Source: JAQVEM01 sp964601205 (GTDB taxonomy: Bacteria; Actinomycetota; Humimicrobiia; Humimicrobiales; Humimicrobiaceae). From it: DNA of 64,000 bases. This document shows positions 1 to 9,022 of this stretch, one piece after another. Positions within the stretch are counted from its first letter, which is position 1, and each line of letters begins with the position of its first letter. Location of the stretch: positions 62,001 through 126,000 of the forward strand of contig CAZRML010000005.1 of the NCBI GenBank assembly GCA_964601205.1, read 5' to 3'. The notes below the pieces were generated by a model that was given only the letters and a program-made list of their open reading frames with translations, searched no databases and was not told where the DNA came from. The translations under genes were made by a program, and so were the position numbers.

Positions 1-1725
1 ACCAGCCTGGCGGCTCTTCTGGAAAAAAATATTATCTCTGTAAAAAAACAGAGACAGAGAAGAGATTTCAAGTATGAATATTATCCATATAAGAACAGGG
101 ATAAAAAAAAGATAACTTTGAACTATTATCAGAAAGAATCAATTTCAAGCATTGCCGATGCACTGGATAAAAATATTTTTCACAAATTTCTAATTGAGGG
201 TGTTGCGGGCAGCGGAAAAACTGATATTTATATTAATGTCTGCAAACTGGTGTTAAAAAAGAATAAAAAAGCACTTGTACTGACTCCTGAGATTTCTTTA
301 ATACCACAGTTATTCTACAGGTTTGAATCGGAGTTTGGCCGGAGAGTAGGAGTATACCATTCCAATATGAGTGAAGCAGAAAGATATGAGAGGTGGCTGG
401 ATATATGGGAAGATAGATTTGACATAATTATAGGGACCAGGTCCTCACTTTTTACTCCGGTGAATAATCCAGGGGTAATAATAATTGATGAAGAGCATGA
501 TACCTCTTATAAAGAAGGAACAGGGGTGAGATATAACACCGGGGATGTTTCAATAAAGATGGGGGAATTGTTTAATATTCCGGTTGTGTTTGGCAGTGCT
601 ACACCCGACATAGTTACAAGATTCAGGTCTGAAAGAGAAAAAGATTTTACCCTGATTAAAATTCCCGTCAGAGCTCAGAACACCAGGCCTCTGGAGATGA
701 ATATAATTGACTTAAAAAAGATAGACAGGAACAAAGAAGACGTAATTATTACCGGTGAATTATTTAAGTCAATAAAAAGCGAGTTATTAAAAAAAAATAA
801 GGTAATCATTTTTCTGAACAGGAGAGGGCACAGTAATTTTGTGATATGCAGTAAATGTGGCAATGTTCCAAGGTGTCCCGCCTGCGATCTTCCTTATAAC
901 TATCATAGCGATACTAAAAAGTTAGTATGCCACCACTGTGGCAGGGAAAGAAGTTATACAGGAAAATGTGATGTTTGCGGGTCGGAAAATATATTTTTAA
1001 AGGGGGTGGGTGTTCAGAGAGTTCAAACAAGGCTCCAGTCAATGTTTAAGGATGCATCTGTACTCAGGATGGATTCCGATGTGACTGTTAAAAAGAAATC
1101 TCATCAGGAGATACTTAAAAAGTTTATTTCTCCCGGGGGTTCCATTCTTATTGGCACTCAGATGGTGGCCAAGGGTCTGGATATTGAAGATGTTACACTT
1201 GTTGGCATTATTAACTGTGACGGCATGCTTGTTCTTCCCGATTATCATATGAATGAAAGAGTTTATCAACTTGTAACCCAGGTAGCAGGGAGAGCGGGGA
1301 GAAGAAAAAATGGGAAGGTAATAATACAAACATATAATCCAGAAAGTAATATAATTAAGAACATACTTAAGAATAATTATGAATTATTCTATGAACAGGA
1401 ATTAAAAAATAGAAAGGAGCTGGGGTATCCTCCATTCTCTAATTTAGTAAATATTATAATATCCGGCAGAGATGAAGCCAGGGTTAAAAAAGATATAAAA
1501 AATCTTTTTATGCAGCTAAGCAAAATAGACGGTAACGGTTGCAGTATTCTGGGGCCGGCTCCTGCGCCTTTTCAAAAGATTAACATGTTTTACAGATGGC
1601 ATATAATGATAAAGGTAAATGATATTTTTAAAATAAACAGGTCAGTTCATGAAATATTGAAAAGATTTAAAAAATTTAGTGAAAATAGGATAATAATTGA
1701 TGTAGATCCGGTATGGATTTTATAA
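1..1725 (+). CDS. priA: PriA primosomal helicase, 5' part outside window
   Basis: PriA is a 3'-5' superfamily 2 helicase that reloads the replisome at stalled forks. The frame is open from base 1, so the N-terminal DNA-binding part lies upstream of the window and 574 residues are visible. Seen: Walker A GVAGSGKT at visible residues 67-74, the DEEH Walker B box (DEEHDTSYK), four CxxC pairs forming the zinc-binding insertion of PriA, and the helicase C-terminal motif QVAGRAGR. A TTG at base 118 could look like a start, but the helicase frame continues upstream of it. It heads a tight cluster with def 16 bases downstream. The zinc pairs inside a DEAH-type helicase make confusion with RecG unlikely. 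Confidence 0.95.
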   Translation, partial: TSLAALLEKNIISVKKQRQRRDFKYEYYPYKNRDKKKITLNYYQKESISSIADALDKNIFHKFLIEGVAGSGKTDIYINVCKLVLKKNKKALVLTPEISLIPQLFYRFESEFGRRVGVYHSNMSEAERYERWLDIWEDRFDIIIGTRSSLFTPVNNPGVIIIDEEHDTSYKEGTGVRYNTGDVSIKMGELFNIPVVFGSATPDIVTRFRSEREKDFTLIKIPVRAQNTRPLEMNIIDLKKIDRNKEDVIITGELFKSIKSELLKKNKVIIFLNRRGHSNFVICSKCGNVPRCPACDLPYNYHSDTKKLVCHHCGRERSYTGKCDVCGSENIFLKGVGVQRVQTRLQSMFKDASVLRMDSDVTVKKKSHQEILKKFISPGGSILIGTQMVAKGLDIEDVTLVGIINCDGMLVLPDYHMNERVYQLVTQVAGRAGRRKNGKVIIQTYNPESNIIKNILKNNYELFYEQELKNRKELGYPPFSNLVNIIISGRDEARVKKDIKNLFMQLSKIDGNGCSILGPAPAPFQKINMFYRWHIMIKVNDIFKINRSVHEILKRFKKFSENRIIIDVDPVWIL

Positions 1726-1741
1726 ATTTAAAGGAGGTTTT

Positions 1742-2239
1742 ATGTCAGCCAGAAAAATAAGAAAAATAGGTGACCCGGTTCTGAGAGAAAAAAGTAAGAG
1801 TGTAGAAAAAATAGACGAGAAGGTGAAAAGTCTGATTAAAGATATGATTGACACTATGGAAAAAGAAGGTGGAGTGGGATTGGCTGCACCCCAGATAGGT
1901 GTATCCAGGAGAGTGATCGTGGTTAACATGAGTGACGAGATTAAGGCATTTATAAATCCGGAGATGAAGATTCTGGGCAAAGAAAAAATAGATTCTGAAG
2001 AGGGATGCCTCAGCGTTTATTCAATAAGAGATTTTAGCGTCCAGAGGTTCAAGAAAGTGGAAGTAAAAGCAAAAGATTTGAATGGCAAGGATGTTGTATT
2101 TGTAGCAGAAGATTTGGTGGCGAGAATATTTCAGCACGAAATTGACCATCTGAATGGAATTATATATATAGACCGTCTTGATAGCAAATCCAGAAGCGAG
2201 GTTCTGTCTATGGTCAATGAGATAAAAATGGGTATGTGA
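1742..2239 (+). CDS. def: peptide deformylase
   Basis: Removes the formyl group from the N-terminal methionine of nascent proteins. The 165-residue length is normal. All three family motifs are present: GVGLAAPQIG, EEGCLSV (metal-binding Cys) and QHEIDH (HExxH with two metal-binding His). The ATG follows AAGGAGG closely. It sits between priA and fmt, so the enzyme that adds the formyl group is made from the same transcript, a common bacterial pairing. Cytoplasmic and ribosome-associated. Nothing unusual is seen. Confidence 0.97.
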   Translation: MSARKIRKIGDPVLREKSKSVEKIDEKVKSLIKDMIDTMEKEGGVGLAAPQIGVSRRVIVVNMSDEIKAFINPEMKILGKEKIDSEEGCLSVYSIRDFSVQRFKKVEVKAKDLNGKDVVFVAEDLVARIFQHEIDHLNGIIYIDRLDSKSRSEVLSMVNEIKMGM

Positions 2240-2255
2240 ATTAAGGAGTTTTAAA

Positions 2256-3224
2256 TTGGAGATAATTTTTTTTGGTTCTTCGGACATTTCTGTTCCTTTT
2301 TTAGAAGAATTATATAAATCACGACATTCAGTAAATATGGTGGTGACTATTGTTGATAGACCGGCCGGGAGAGGGAGAAAAATTATAGATAATGTGGTAA
2401 AAAAGAAAGCAGAAGAGCTGGGAATAGAATATATTCAAATTGAAAGATTTGATGATAATTTTTATTGTGCTTTGAAAGAAAAAAAATTTGATGCAGTTAT
2501 TATATCTTCTTTTGGAAAAATACTGGACAAAAAAATATTTGAGCTTACAGATGCCAGGTGGCTGAATGTACACCCCTCGTTGTTACCGAGATACAGGGGC
2601 CCTGCCCCCATCGTAAGCGCTCTAATTAATGGGGATGTTATAGGCGGTGTGAGCATAGTAGAGGTAGCCCCTGAAGTGGATGCCGGAAGAATATACGCCC
2701 AGGTAAAATTTAGAATAGGGATGGATGATAACTGTGACAGCTATGAGAAAAAGGTTATAGAGTTCGGGAAATCAGCATTGCTTACAGTTCTGGATTTAAT
2801 GGAGTATGATAATCTTGAACCTTATCCGCAGGGGAGTGAGGGGATAGTTTTCACCCAGAAAATAAAGAAAGAAGATTTAAGAATTAACTGGGAAAATGGA
2901 AGGGAAGAGATAATTAATAAAGTTAGAGCATTCAGTTCAAAACCCGGTGCTTATTGTTTCTGGAAGAATGTAAGAATTAAGATATTAAAGGTTTCTATAT
3001 CAGATGAAACGGGAAAAGACTTATCTTTGTCTGAATTAAAAGTTAAAAAAAATATTAACAATGGAGAAGTTGTCAGCGCTGATAAAAATTCAGGTATTCT
3101 GGTTAGATGCAGAGAAAATAAACTGTTAAAAATTGAACTTTTGCAGCCTGAAGGGAAGATAATAATGTCTGCGATGGATTTTATTAATGGATACAGGCTA
3201 AAAGCCGGTGAAAAACTTGAATGA
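2256..3224 (+). CDS. fmt: methionyl-tRNA formyltransferase
   Basis: Transfers a formyl group from 10-formyl-THF to initiator Met-tRNA. The 322 residues comprise an N-terminal formyltransferase fold and a C-terminal OB-like domain. Seen: HPSLLPRYRGPAPI, with the active-site region of the family, and DAGRIYAQ. The start is TTG at 2256, preceded by AAGGAG; there is no ATG at the conserved N terminus (I-I-F-F-G-S). The 3' end overlaps rsmB by 17 bases, implying translational coupling. Confidence 0.96.
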   Translation: MEIIFFGSSDISVPFLEELYKSRHSVNMVVTIVDRPAGRGRKIIDNVVKKKAEELGIEYIQIERFDDNFYCALKEKKFDAVIISSFGKILDKKIFELTDARWLNVHPSLLPRYRGPAPIVSALINGDVIGGVSIVEVAPEVDAGRIYAQVKFRIGMDDNCDSYEKKVIEFGKSALLTVLDLMEYDNLEPYPQGSEGIVFTQKIKKEDLRINWENGREEIINKVRAFSSKPGAYCFWKNVRIKILKVSISDETGKDLSLSELKVKKNINNGEVVSADKNSGILVRCRENKLLKIELLQPEGKIIMSAMDFINGYRLKAGEKLE

Positions 3225-4767
3225 AAGAAAGAATAAAATTAATCCCCGTCAGGTCGCACTCCTAATTTTAAATAACTATTTTAATAAGAGAAAACCTCTA
3301 AAAGATATAATCAATAATTACTTTAATAATTATAAATTGTCCGGGCTTGACAGGCGTTTTATTTTTAACATAGTCAAGGGTACCGTAAGGTATAATTTAA
3401 AAATAGATTTTATAATCTCCTTATTCTCCAGCAAGGGCCTTGAAAATATTGATTTTAAAGTGCTTAATATTCTGAGAATTGGTATTTATCAATTGCTATA
3501 TATGGATAAAGTTCCGGATTATTCAGCAGTCAATGAAAGTGTTAATCTGGCTAGGAAAAATATCAGCATATCTTCTTCGGGATTTGTAAATGCAATATTG
3601 CGCAGGGCTAGCTCAATATCAAATTTAAACCTGTTTGTGGAAGAAAAAATTAATAATATGCTGGAGGATGAGGGTGAAAAAATTAGTATAAAATACTCAT
3701 ATCCGCGCTGGCTGGTGGATTACTGGCTTGACTGGTATGGTGAAGAAAAAACATTTTTAATCTGCAGCTATCTTAATAAGAGCCTGCCTGTGTATATAAG
3801 ATTTAATAAAAATAAAATTGGCAGGGAAAAAGTGTTAAAAGAATTAAGAGAATATTCAATTAATGTAGCACAATCCGGAATGGATACTGATAATAGCGGT
3901 ACTTTTATATCAAATTCCATTAAAGGAAAAGATTATGAATATAATTTTCTTAAACAAAATATGCTGGAAGAGAGTATAGGAATTAAAAGTGTCCGGGATA
4001 TTACCCGGACTAAAATTTATGCCAGAGGTTTAGTTTCGGTTCAGGATCTTTCTTCTCAGATGGCATTAAGATATTTCTTAGAGCCTCTTAAAGATGAAAA
4101 GATACTTGATGTTTGCGCTGCGCCCGGTGGTAAAACTGCATATATTTCAGAGATGCTCGGAGACCGGGGAGAGGTAGTTTCAGTTGATATCAGCAAAAAA
4201 AGACTTGGAGTATTAAAGGATAATGCAAAGAGAATGAAGATAAACAATTTAATAATTGTAGAAGCAGATGCTTCTGAAAGGGATTTTTTGCATAAAATAA
4301 GAAAAGGGGAATTAAAGAAAACTTCAGGAAAGAAGGTAATTACCGATACTTATAAAAATTACTTTGATAGTATTTTTGTTGATGCTCCCTGCAGCGCTTT
4401 TGGAACTATTTCCAAGAACCCTGATGTGAAATACAATAAGACGATGGATGATGTGAGGCGGCTTTCCGGGATATCATACATGATAATGGCTAACTGCGAT
4501 AGTTATCTCAAACCGGGAGGAAAACTTGTTTTTTACACCTGCACATTATCTCCCCTGGAAAACCAGAAGGTTATAAAAAAATTCTTAAAGGAATCCGGGG
4601 GTAAATACAGGGCCAGAACCCACGATATTTTTAAAAAATTGGTATCGGATTTAAATTTGAAAAAGAATTCCGGTGAAATTGGTCGGGAAGGGTATTTTGA
4701 AATAATGCCTTATTATTTTGGAAGTGAAGGTGGCTTTATGTGCTGTCTTGAAAAAGCTAGGATTTAG
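3208..4767 (+). CDS. rsmB: 16S rRNA m5C967 methyltransferase RsmB
   Basis: A SAM-dependent RNA cytosine-C5 methyltransferase (Sun/Fmu/RsmB) of 519 residues. The N-terminal third is the NusB-like RNA-binding domain (through about residue 140). The catalytic domain shows the SAM-binding loop VCAAPGGKTAYIS, motif IV DAPCSAFGT and motif VI with the catalytic cysteine (YTCTLSPLENQ). Motif IV reads CSAFG rather than the more frequent CSGTG or CSGLG. The start chosen is GTG at 3208, inside the end of fmt. A short non-conserved insertion, rich in Lys and Ser, lies between the SAM motif and motif IV. Its 3' end faces rpmB on the opposite strand. Confidence 0.94.
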   Translation: MKNLNERKNKINPRQVALLILNNYFNKRKPLKDIINNYFNNYKLSGLDRRFIFNIVKGTVRYNLKIDFIISLFSSKGLENIDFKVLNILRIGIYQLLYMDKVPDYSAVNESVNLARKNISISSSGFVNAILRRASSISNLNLFVEEKINNMLEDEGEKISIKYSYPRWLVDYWLDWYGEEKTFLICSYLNKSLPVYIRFNKNKIGREKVLKELREYSINVAQSGMDTDNSGTFISNSIKGKDYEYNFLKQNMLEESIGIKSVRDITRTKIYARGLVSVQDLSSQMALRYFLEPLKDEKILDVCAAPGGKTAYISEMLGDRGEVVSVDISKKRLGVLKDNAKRMKINNLIIVEADASERDFLHKIRKGELKKTSGKKVITDTYKNYFDSIFVDAPCSAFGTISKNPDVKYNKTMDDVRRLSGISYMIMANCDSYLKPGGKLVFYTCTLSPLENQKVIKKFLKESGGKYRARTHDIFKKLVSDLNLKKNSGEIGREGYFEIMPYYFGSEGGFMCCLEKARI

Positions 4768-4814
4768 TGGATAGCCTGCGTTCTTTGAGAGCTATAAATA
4801 CCTGTGCTATATAT

Positions 4815-5006
4815 TTAGACCACTTTTTTTACTTTGCCTGATGTTAGGCATCCTGCACATATATTCATGGTCCTTATCTGACCTTTATACTCAACCTTTG
4901 CCTTGTGGATGTTAGGTTTAAAAGACCTTCTTGTTTTTTTATGTGAATGGCTTACGTTATTACCAAAAGTTGTTTTTTTACCACATATTTCACATATTCT
5001 GGACAT
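4815..5006 (-). CDS. rpmB: 50S ribosomal protein L28
   Basis: Large-subunit protein L28, 63 residues, the only minus-strand gene in the window. Two CxxC pairs (CEIC near the N terminus and CAGC near the C terminus) mark the zinc-binding form. The core SHKKTRRSFKPN is typical. It is convergent with rsmB and divergent from the FakA-like gene; in many Gram-positive genomes rpmB is likewise opposite a DhaL-domain gene. No convincing terminator is visible between it and rsmB (4768-4814). Confidence 0.97.
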   Translation of the reverse strand: MSRICEICGKKTTFGNNVSHSHKKTRRSFKPNIHKAKVEYKGQIRTMNICAGCLTSGKVKKVV

Positions 5007-5056
5007 TTTTTCTCCCGTGCTGAAAATTATATTTTTTATATTTTTTAATCTAATGT

Positions 5057-5085
5057 ATTATATGTAGAATAATTATTAGTTAAAC
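5057..5085 (-). promoter_or_regulatory. possible rpmB promoter
   Basis: Read on the minus strand there is a perfect TATAAT at 5062-5057. A TTTAAC hexamer (4 of 6 matches to TTGACA) lies about 16 bases upstream, at 5084-5079. It sits about 50 bases before the rpmB start codon. The region is very AT-rich, so a chance match is quite possible. The rest of 5007-5288, upstream of the plus-strand gene, shows no promoter I would defend. Confidence 0.35.
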
Positions 5086-5288
5086 AGGAAGGAATATTAG
5101 CATTTTATTTAATTCTTTTCAAGGTAAATAAAAAATATATGATTGTTGAAAGAAACAATTTTTAAATAATGTAGTCTTAGGAAATGTAAAATGGGACTGG
5201 CAGGACGAAAATTGCTGGATTGAGAAAGATAAATTTTGTTACAGTGCAATGAGAATTTTAGTCTGAGTATAAAATAATTTTATTTGGA

Positions 5289-7043
5289 ATGAGTGATATT
5301 ATGTTTGATGGAATAAATGATAGGGATTTAAAAATACTTATTGATACCGTAATTGATAATTTTAAAGAAAATGAAAAGAAAATTAATAGCTTAAATGTGT
5401 TCCCGGTACCTGACGGTGATACGGGGACCAATATGCTTCTAACTTTGAAATCTGTTAGAGAGGAGCTCTTAAAAGTTAAAGATTTTTCTGTCAGAAATGT
5501 ACTGGAAAAAGCTTCTTTCGGAGCATTAATGGGAGCCAGGGGTAATTCAGGGGTTATACTATCTCAGATAATTAAAGGTTTTTGTGATGTTTTTATTGGA
5601 GATAATAGCTTTAACCCCGGGTTAATTGAAAGAGCCTTAAAGTCATCGAAAGTTCTGGCTTACAGCTCAGTTCAGGACCCTACTGAAGGTACCATGCTTA
5701 CTACCATAAAAGATATCAGCAATTTTGTTGAAGGTTTAAATAATAAGGTCTCTAAAATGAAGGTAATAGATTTTCTGGATGAGATTATTTTTGAAGCCGA
5801 GAAATCCGTCGAGAGGTCAACTTTCCTTCTGCCGGTATTAAAGAAAGCAGGTGTGGTGGATGCCGGTGCCCGGGGTCTTCTTGATATAATTATCGGTATT
5901 AAAAAAGCTCTTACCATAATCGGGAGTGTGGATAATCAGCTGGAATTAAAAACTGATAAAACCGGGAAGGCATATTCTATGGCCGGGGAAAAAGACTGTA
6001 ATAATGGTGAGAATAAGAAAAAAACAGAAGAGAATAATTCTGATGAATATAAAAAAGATATTTCAGATAATGGTATGGATAATTTAAAAGAGGTAAAGCG
6101 TACCTACGAGATTAAGTATATTTATTGTACCCAGGTTATGATAAAGGGTGATAGAATAAATATAGAAAGACTGAGAGAGAGAATCGAAAGTTACGGAGAT
6201 AGTGCAATGGTGGTTGGTAATGAGAATATAGTTAAAATACATGTTCATACAAACTATCCTAATAAAGTTTTAAAAACAGCTTTAAGAGAAGGTACCCTGC
6301 ATGACATTGAGATTGGCAACATGGAGGACCAGCGAAAAGAAGAGGTGGGTATAGAAGAACCAGAGGAAAGAAAAGCAGGGGCTAAAAAAGCAGCCCTTCT
6401 TGTTATAGCGAATGGAGATGGACTGGAAGGCATATTTAAGAGCATAGGTGTTGATATTATTGTGAGCGGGGGACAGAGTATGAACCCGTCAGCATATGAT
6501 ATAGCAAAGGCTGTAAACAGTCTGGATACTACAGATGTTATTATATTTCCAAATAATAAAAATATAATCCTTACCGCAAATCAAACCAAAAAGATTATAA
6601 AAGAAAAAAATATTTATGTGGTGCCGACAAGAACTATACCCGCGGGTATATCTGGTGTTCTGAATTATAATCCCGAGGCAGGTATTGAGGAGAATATGAA
6701 TAATATGGAAGAGGCAGCCAGAAGAACCAGAGAAGGAGAGATAACCAGAGCGGTGAGAGATGCGAATCTTATGGTGGGTAAAATAAAAAAGGGTGAATAT
6801 ATTGGTTTATCTAATGGGAATATAAGAGTAATTTCAGATAATGTAGTAGATGCAACCATAGATCTGGTGAGGGATATTACTGATTCAAAGGAAGAAGTTA
6901 TTACTTTCTATACAGGAAAAGATGCGGTTAAAGAGGATATTGAGGAAATAACAAAGAAAATTAAACAATATTTTCCTAAAATAGATATAGAGATACACAA
7001 AGGCGGACAGCCTCTGTATCCCTACATATTTTCAATAGAATAA
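5289..7043 (+). CDS. FakA-like fatty acid kinase (DhaL plus DegV-like)
   Basis: A 584-residue protein of the YloV/FakA family. The N-terminal DhaL (dihydroxyacetone kinase-like) domain has the nucleotide-binding motif NVFPVPDGDTGTNM at residues 36-49, then GARGNSGVILSQI. After a charged, low-complexity linker (about residues 230-270) comes the C-terminal domain that contacts the fatty-acid-binding partner FakB. In characterised members it phosphorylates FakB-bound fatty acids for PlsX/PlsY-type phospholipid synthesis. plsX occurs later in this window; no fakB is seen. ATG at 5289 or 5301 could be the start; 5301 has GAGTGA at a good distance. Confidence 0.88.
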   Translation: MSDIMFDGINDRDLKILIDTVIDNFKENEKKINSLNVFPVPDGDTGTNMLLTLKSVREELLKVKDFSVRNVLEKASFGALMGARGNSGVILSQIIKGFCDVFIGDNSFNPGLIERALKSSKVLAYSSVQDPTEGTMLTTIKDISNFVEGLNNKVSKMKVIDFLDEIIFEAEKSVERSTFLLPVLKKAGVVDAGARGLLDIIIGIKKALTIIGSVDNQLELKTDKTGKAYSMAGEKDCNNGENKKKTEENNSDEYKKDISDNGMDNLKEVKRTYEIKYIYCTQVMIKGDRINIERLRERIESYGDSAMVVGNENIVKIHVHTNYPNKVLKTALREGTLHDIEIGNMEDQRKEEVGIEEPEERKAGAKKAALLVIANGDGLEGIFKSIGVDIIVSGGQSMNPSAYDIAKAVNSLDTTDVIIFPNNKNIILTANQTKKIIKEKNIYVVPTRTIPAGISGVLNYNPEAGIEENMNNMEEAARRTREGEITRAVRDANLMVGKIKKGEYIGLSNGNIRVISDNVVDATIDLVRDITDSKEEVITFYTGKDAVKEDIEEITKKIKQYFPKIDIEIHKGGQPLYPYIFSIE

Positions 7044-7054
7044 GTTTATTACAT

Positions 7055-7059
7055 GGTGG
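7055..7059 (+). promoter_or_regulatory. Shine-Dalgarno site deciding the rsmD start
   Basis: GGTGG at 7055-7059 lies six bases before an ATT codon at 7066. That codon is exactly where RsmD proteins normally have their initiator Met. No ATG, GTG or TTG exists in this frame between the stop at 7036-7038 and the conserved region, so this ribosome-binding site supports ATT as the real start. Confidence 0.55.
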
Positions 7060-7065
7060 TTAATT

Positions 7066-7620
7066 ATTAGAGTAATTTCAGGTAAATTTAAGAGAAGAAA
7101 GCTCAGACCCCCTTCAAATTATAAAATCAGACCAACTCTGGATAGAGTAAAGGAAAGCATATTTAATGTTATTGGCGATAGAATAAAAGGGACAAATGTT
7201 CTGGATTTATTCGCGGGGACGGGTTCGCTCGGGATAGAATCACTTAGCAGGGATTGCAATATAGTTTATTTTGTAGATAAAAGCTTTGAGTCTGTTAGAT
7301 TAATAGAATATAATGTCAGAAGCTTAAAAATTCAAAAGGAAAAGTATAAAATAATAAACAGTGATGTTTTAAAATTTTTTGATTTTCAACCTGATTTAAA
7401 GTGGGGTATAATCTTTCTTGACCCGCCTTATAAGATTGTTAGTGATATAATGATAAAAATATTTGAGGTCATATCAGAAAATAAATTTACTAAAGATAAT
7501 TGCCTTGTAATATATGAATATTTTTTTAAAAGGGACATTAAAGAAGAAATAAAAAAATTAGAAATATTAAAGGAATCACATTTTGGAGATAAAAAAGTAA
7601 TTTACCTGTCTCCAGGTTAA
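7066..7620 (+). CDS. rsmD: 16S rRNA m2G966 methyltransferase RsmD, ATT start
   Basis: Encodes 184 residues beginning with ATT AGA GTA ATT, matching the usual M-R-V/I-I-S-G-K start of RsmD. Family signatures are clear: R-P-T-L-D-R-V-K-E-S-I-F-N near the N terminus, the SAM-binding loop LDLFAGTGSLGIE and the NPPY-like catalytic motif LDPPYK (DPPY). It methylates guanine N2 of 16S rRNA (G966 in E. coli). It lies 22 bases after the FakA-like gene and 34 bases before coaD; an rsmD-coaD pair is common. The lack of any canonical start codon is the odd point: either a true AUU start, known in E. coli infC and pcnB, or a base error. Confidence 0.88.
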   Translation: MRVISGKFKRRKLRPPSNYKIRPTLDRVKESIFNVIGDRIKGTNVLDLFAGTGSLGIESLSRDCNIVYFVDKSFESVRLIEYNVRSLKIQKEKYKIINSDVLKFFDFQPDLKWGIIFLDPPYKIVSDIMIKIFEVISENKFTKDNCLVIYEYFFKRDIKEEIKKLEILKESHFGDKKVIYLSPG

Positions 7621-7654
7621 ATACATACATAAATTAGAAGATGGGATTAAAAAA

Positions 7655-8161
7655 ATGGAAAAAATACCGGAGAAAATAGCATTATGTCCGGGAACTTATG
7701 ACCCTTTAACAGAGGGGCACAGGGATATAATCCAGAGGTGTTCAAGAAATTTTACTAAAGTTATAGTAGCGATATCAAAGAACCCGAGGAAGAAAACACT
7801 TTATTCAATAGAAAGAAGAGTCGAATTTGCCAGGAGAGTATTTGGCAGTTTAAAAAATATAGAGGTTATCACTTTTGATGGGTTACTGGTAGAAGTAGCA
7901 AAAAAGGTAAAAGCAACAGTGATAATTAAAGGCCTCAGAGCTATATCAGATTTTGAGTATGAGTTCCAGATGGCACAAATAAACAAAAAATTAAATCCAG
8001 AGGTGGAAACCATGTTTATGGTAACAAATCCTAAATTTGCCTATCTTAGCTCCAGTGCTGTTAAGGAGGTAGCTATGTTTAAGGGATGTATAAAGGGGCT
8101 GGTTCCCGAAGAGATTGAAAAGGATATTGTTGAAAGTTTTAATAAAGATAGTTTTAAATAA
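7655..8161 (+). CDS. coaD: phosphopantetheine adenylyltransferase
   Basis: Penultimate enzyme of CoA synthesis: ATP plus 4'-phosphopantetheine gives dephospho-CoA. The 168 residues are the normal length for a single nucleotidyltransferase domain. Seen: PGTYDPLTEGH containing the GH of the (T/H)xGH motif, KGLRAISDFEYEFQMA, and the ATP-site S-S-S-A-V-K-E motif (ISSTxxR-like) near the C terminus. The ATG at 7655 follows AGATGGGA. Product CoA feeds the acetate-CoA ligase and acyl-carrier functions encoded nearby. Confidence 0.96.
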   Translation: MEKIPEKIALCPGTYDPLTEGHRDIIQRCSRNFTKVIVAISKNPRKKTLYSIERRVEFARRVFGSLKNIEVITFDGLLVEVAKKVKATVIIKGLRAISDFEYEFQMAQINKKLNPEVETMFMVTNPKFAYLSSSAVKEVAMFKGCIKGLVPEEIEKDIVESFNKDSFK

Positions 8162-8183
8162 AAAAATATATATGGAGTGAAAC

Positions 8184-8651
8184 ATGGACGTTTTTGAGAT
8201 TGTAGACCATATTGAAGAACTTCTTGATAAAAGTAAAAGGATACCTTTCTCGTCTAATGTAATCGTCAATGAGAACGAAATATATGACCTTATTGATGAG
8301 TTGAGAAATGTACTTCCAGAAGAGTTAAAACAATCCAGATGGATCGTGAAAGAAAGAGAAAATATGATAGAAGAGGCCAAGAGATATTCGGAAAAGATAA
8401 TTAAAGACTCACATGAGAAAGCAGAAACACTGGTAAGTGAAACAGAGGTTCTTAAAAATGCAAATAGAAAGGCAGAAGAATTAATGTCGGCGGTTGAGGC
8501 CAGAGCAAGAACTATAAGGCTTGAGGCAGAGGATTATGCTGATGAGAAATTAGCGAATCTGGAAGCTGTATTGCACAAATTAATAACTGCAATTGAGAAA
8601 GGTAGAGAGCAATTCAGAGGTGGTGCGGGCACTGGGGATAATAAGATTTAA
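8184..8651 (+). CDS. coiled-coil protein of unknown function after coaD
   Basis: A 155-residue, highly charged protein with no signal peptide or membrane segment. Residues from about 55 to 130 are heptad-like and alanine/glutamate-rich, resembling DivIVA tails or ATP synthase subunit b. Similar small coiled-coil genes sit between coaD and rpmF in several Gram-positive and actinobacterial genomes (from memory). The N-terminal 50 residues are less repetitive and may form a small folded part. The DUF177/YceD gene often found just before rpmF is absent: only 122 bases separate this gene from rpmF. I assign no function. Confidence 0.8.
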   Translation: MDVFEIVDHIEELLDKSKRIPFSSNVIVNENEIYDLIDELRNVLPEELKQSRWIVKERENMIEEAKRYSEKIIKDSHEKAETLVSETEVLKNANRKAEELMSAVEARARTIRLEAEDYADEKLANLEAVLHKLITAIEKGREQFRGGAGTGDNKI

Positions 8652-8684
8652 TGGTTTTGAAAAAATAGGTGAGTGGTAAATTTG

Positions 8685-8712
8685 TTGAATAATAATCATT
8701 TTATGATATATT
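8685..8712 (+). promoter_or_regulatory. predicted promoter for rpmF operon
   Basis: TTGAAT at 8685-8690, a 16-base spacer, and TATATT at 8707-8712. A TG dinucleotide at 8704-8705 gives an extended -10. It lies about 60 bases upstream of the rpmF start, in the largest gap of this part of the cluster, so it would serve rpmF, the acetate ligase module, plsX and acpP. Confidence 0.48.
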
Positions 8713-8773
8713 TATTTACCTGTGTAGATTAATAACAGGTTTGTAACAAGATATTTAACAGGAGGAAGCAGAA

Positions 8774-8989
8774 TTGGCAGTTCCAAAAGGAAAAACATCA
8801 AAGTCGAAAAGAAATAAACGAAGAACTCATCAGAAGTTGAAATTGTTAAACATCGTTGAGTGTCCGAGATGTCACAGCAAAAAAGTTTCTCATAGAGTCT
8901 GTGAGAATTGCGGTTATTATTCTGAAAATGAAATAATAATTTTTGAGGATAAGGGCAAAAAGAAAGAAAAAAAAGAAGCGAGTAAATAA
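8774..8989 (+). CDS. rpmF: 50S ribosomal protein L32
   Basis: A 71-residue L32. It begins A-V-P-K-G-K-T-S-K-S-K after the start codon and carries two zinc-binding pairs, CPRC and CENC. The start is TTG at 8774, eight bases after AGGAGG. The C-terminal tail is a Lys/Glu-rich extension beyond the usual 57-60 residues. In most bacteria plsX follows rpmF directly; here two metabolic genes intervene. Confidence 0.96.
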   Translation: MAVPKGKTSKSKRNKRRTHQKLKLLNIVECPRCHSKKVSHRVCENCGYYSENEIIIFEDKGKKKEKKEASK

Positions 8990-9022
8990 AAGTGGGTTGA
9001 AGTCAGGATTGGAGGTTTTGAT

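Noticed and set aside
4768..4814. Bidirectional terminator between rsmB and rpmB
   Set aside because: No stable stem with a U-run on either strand in these 47 bases.
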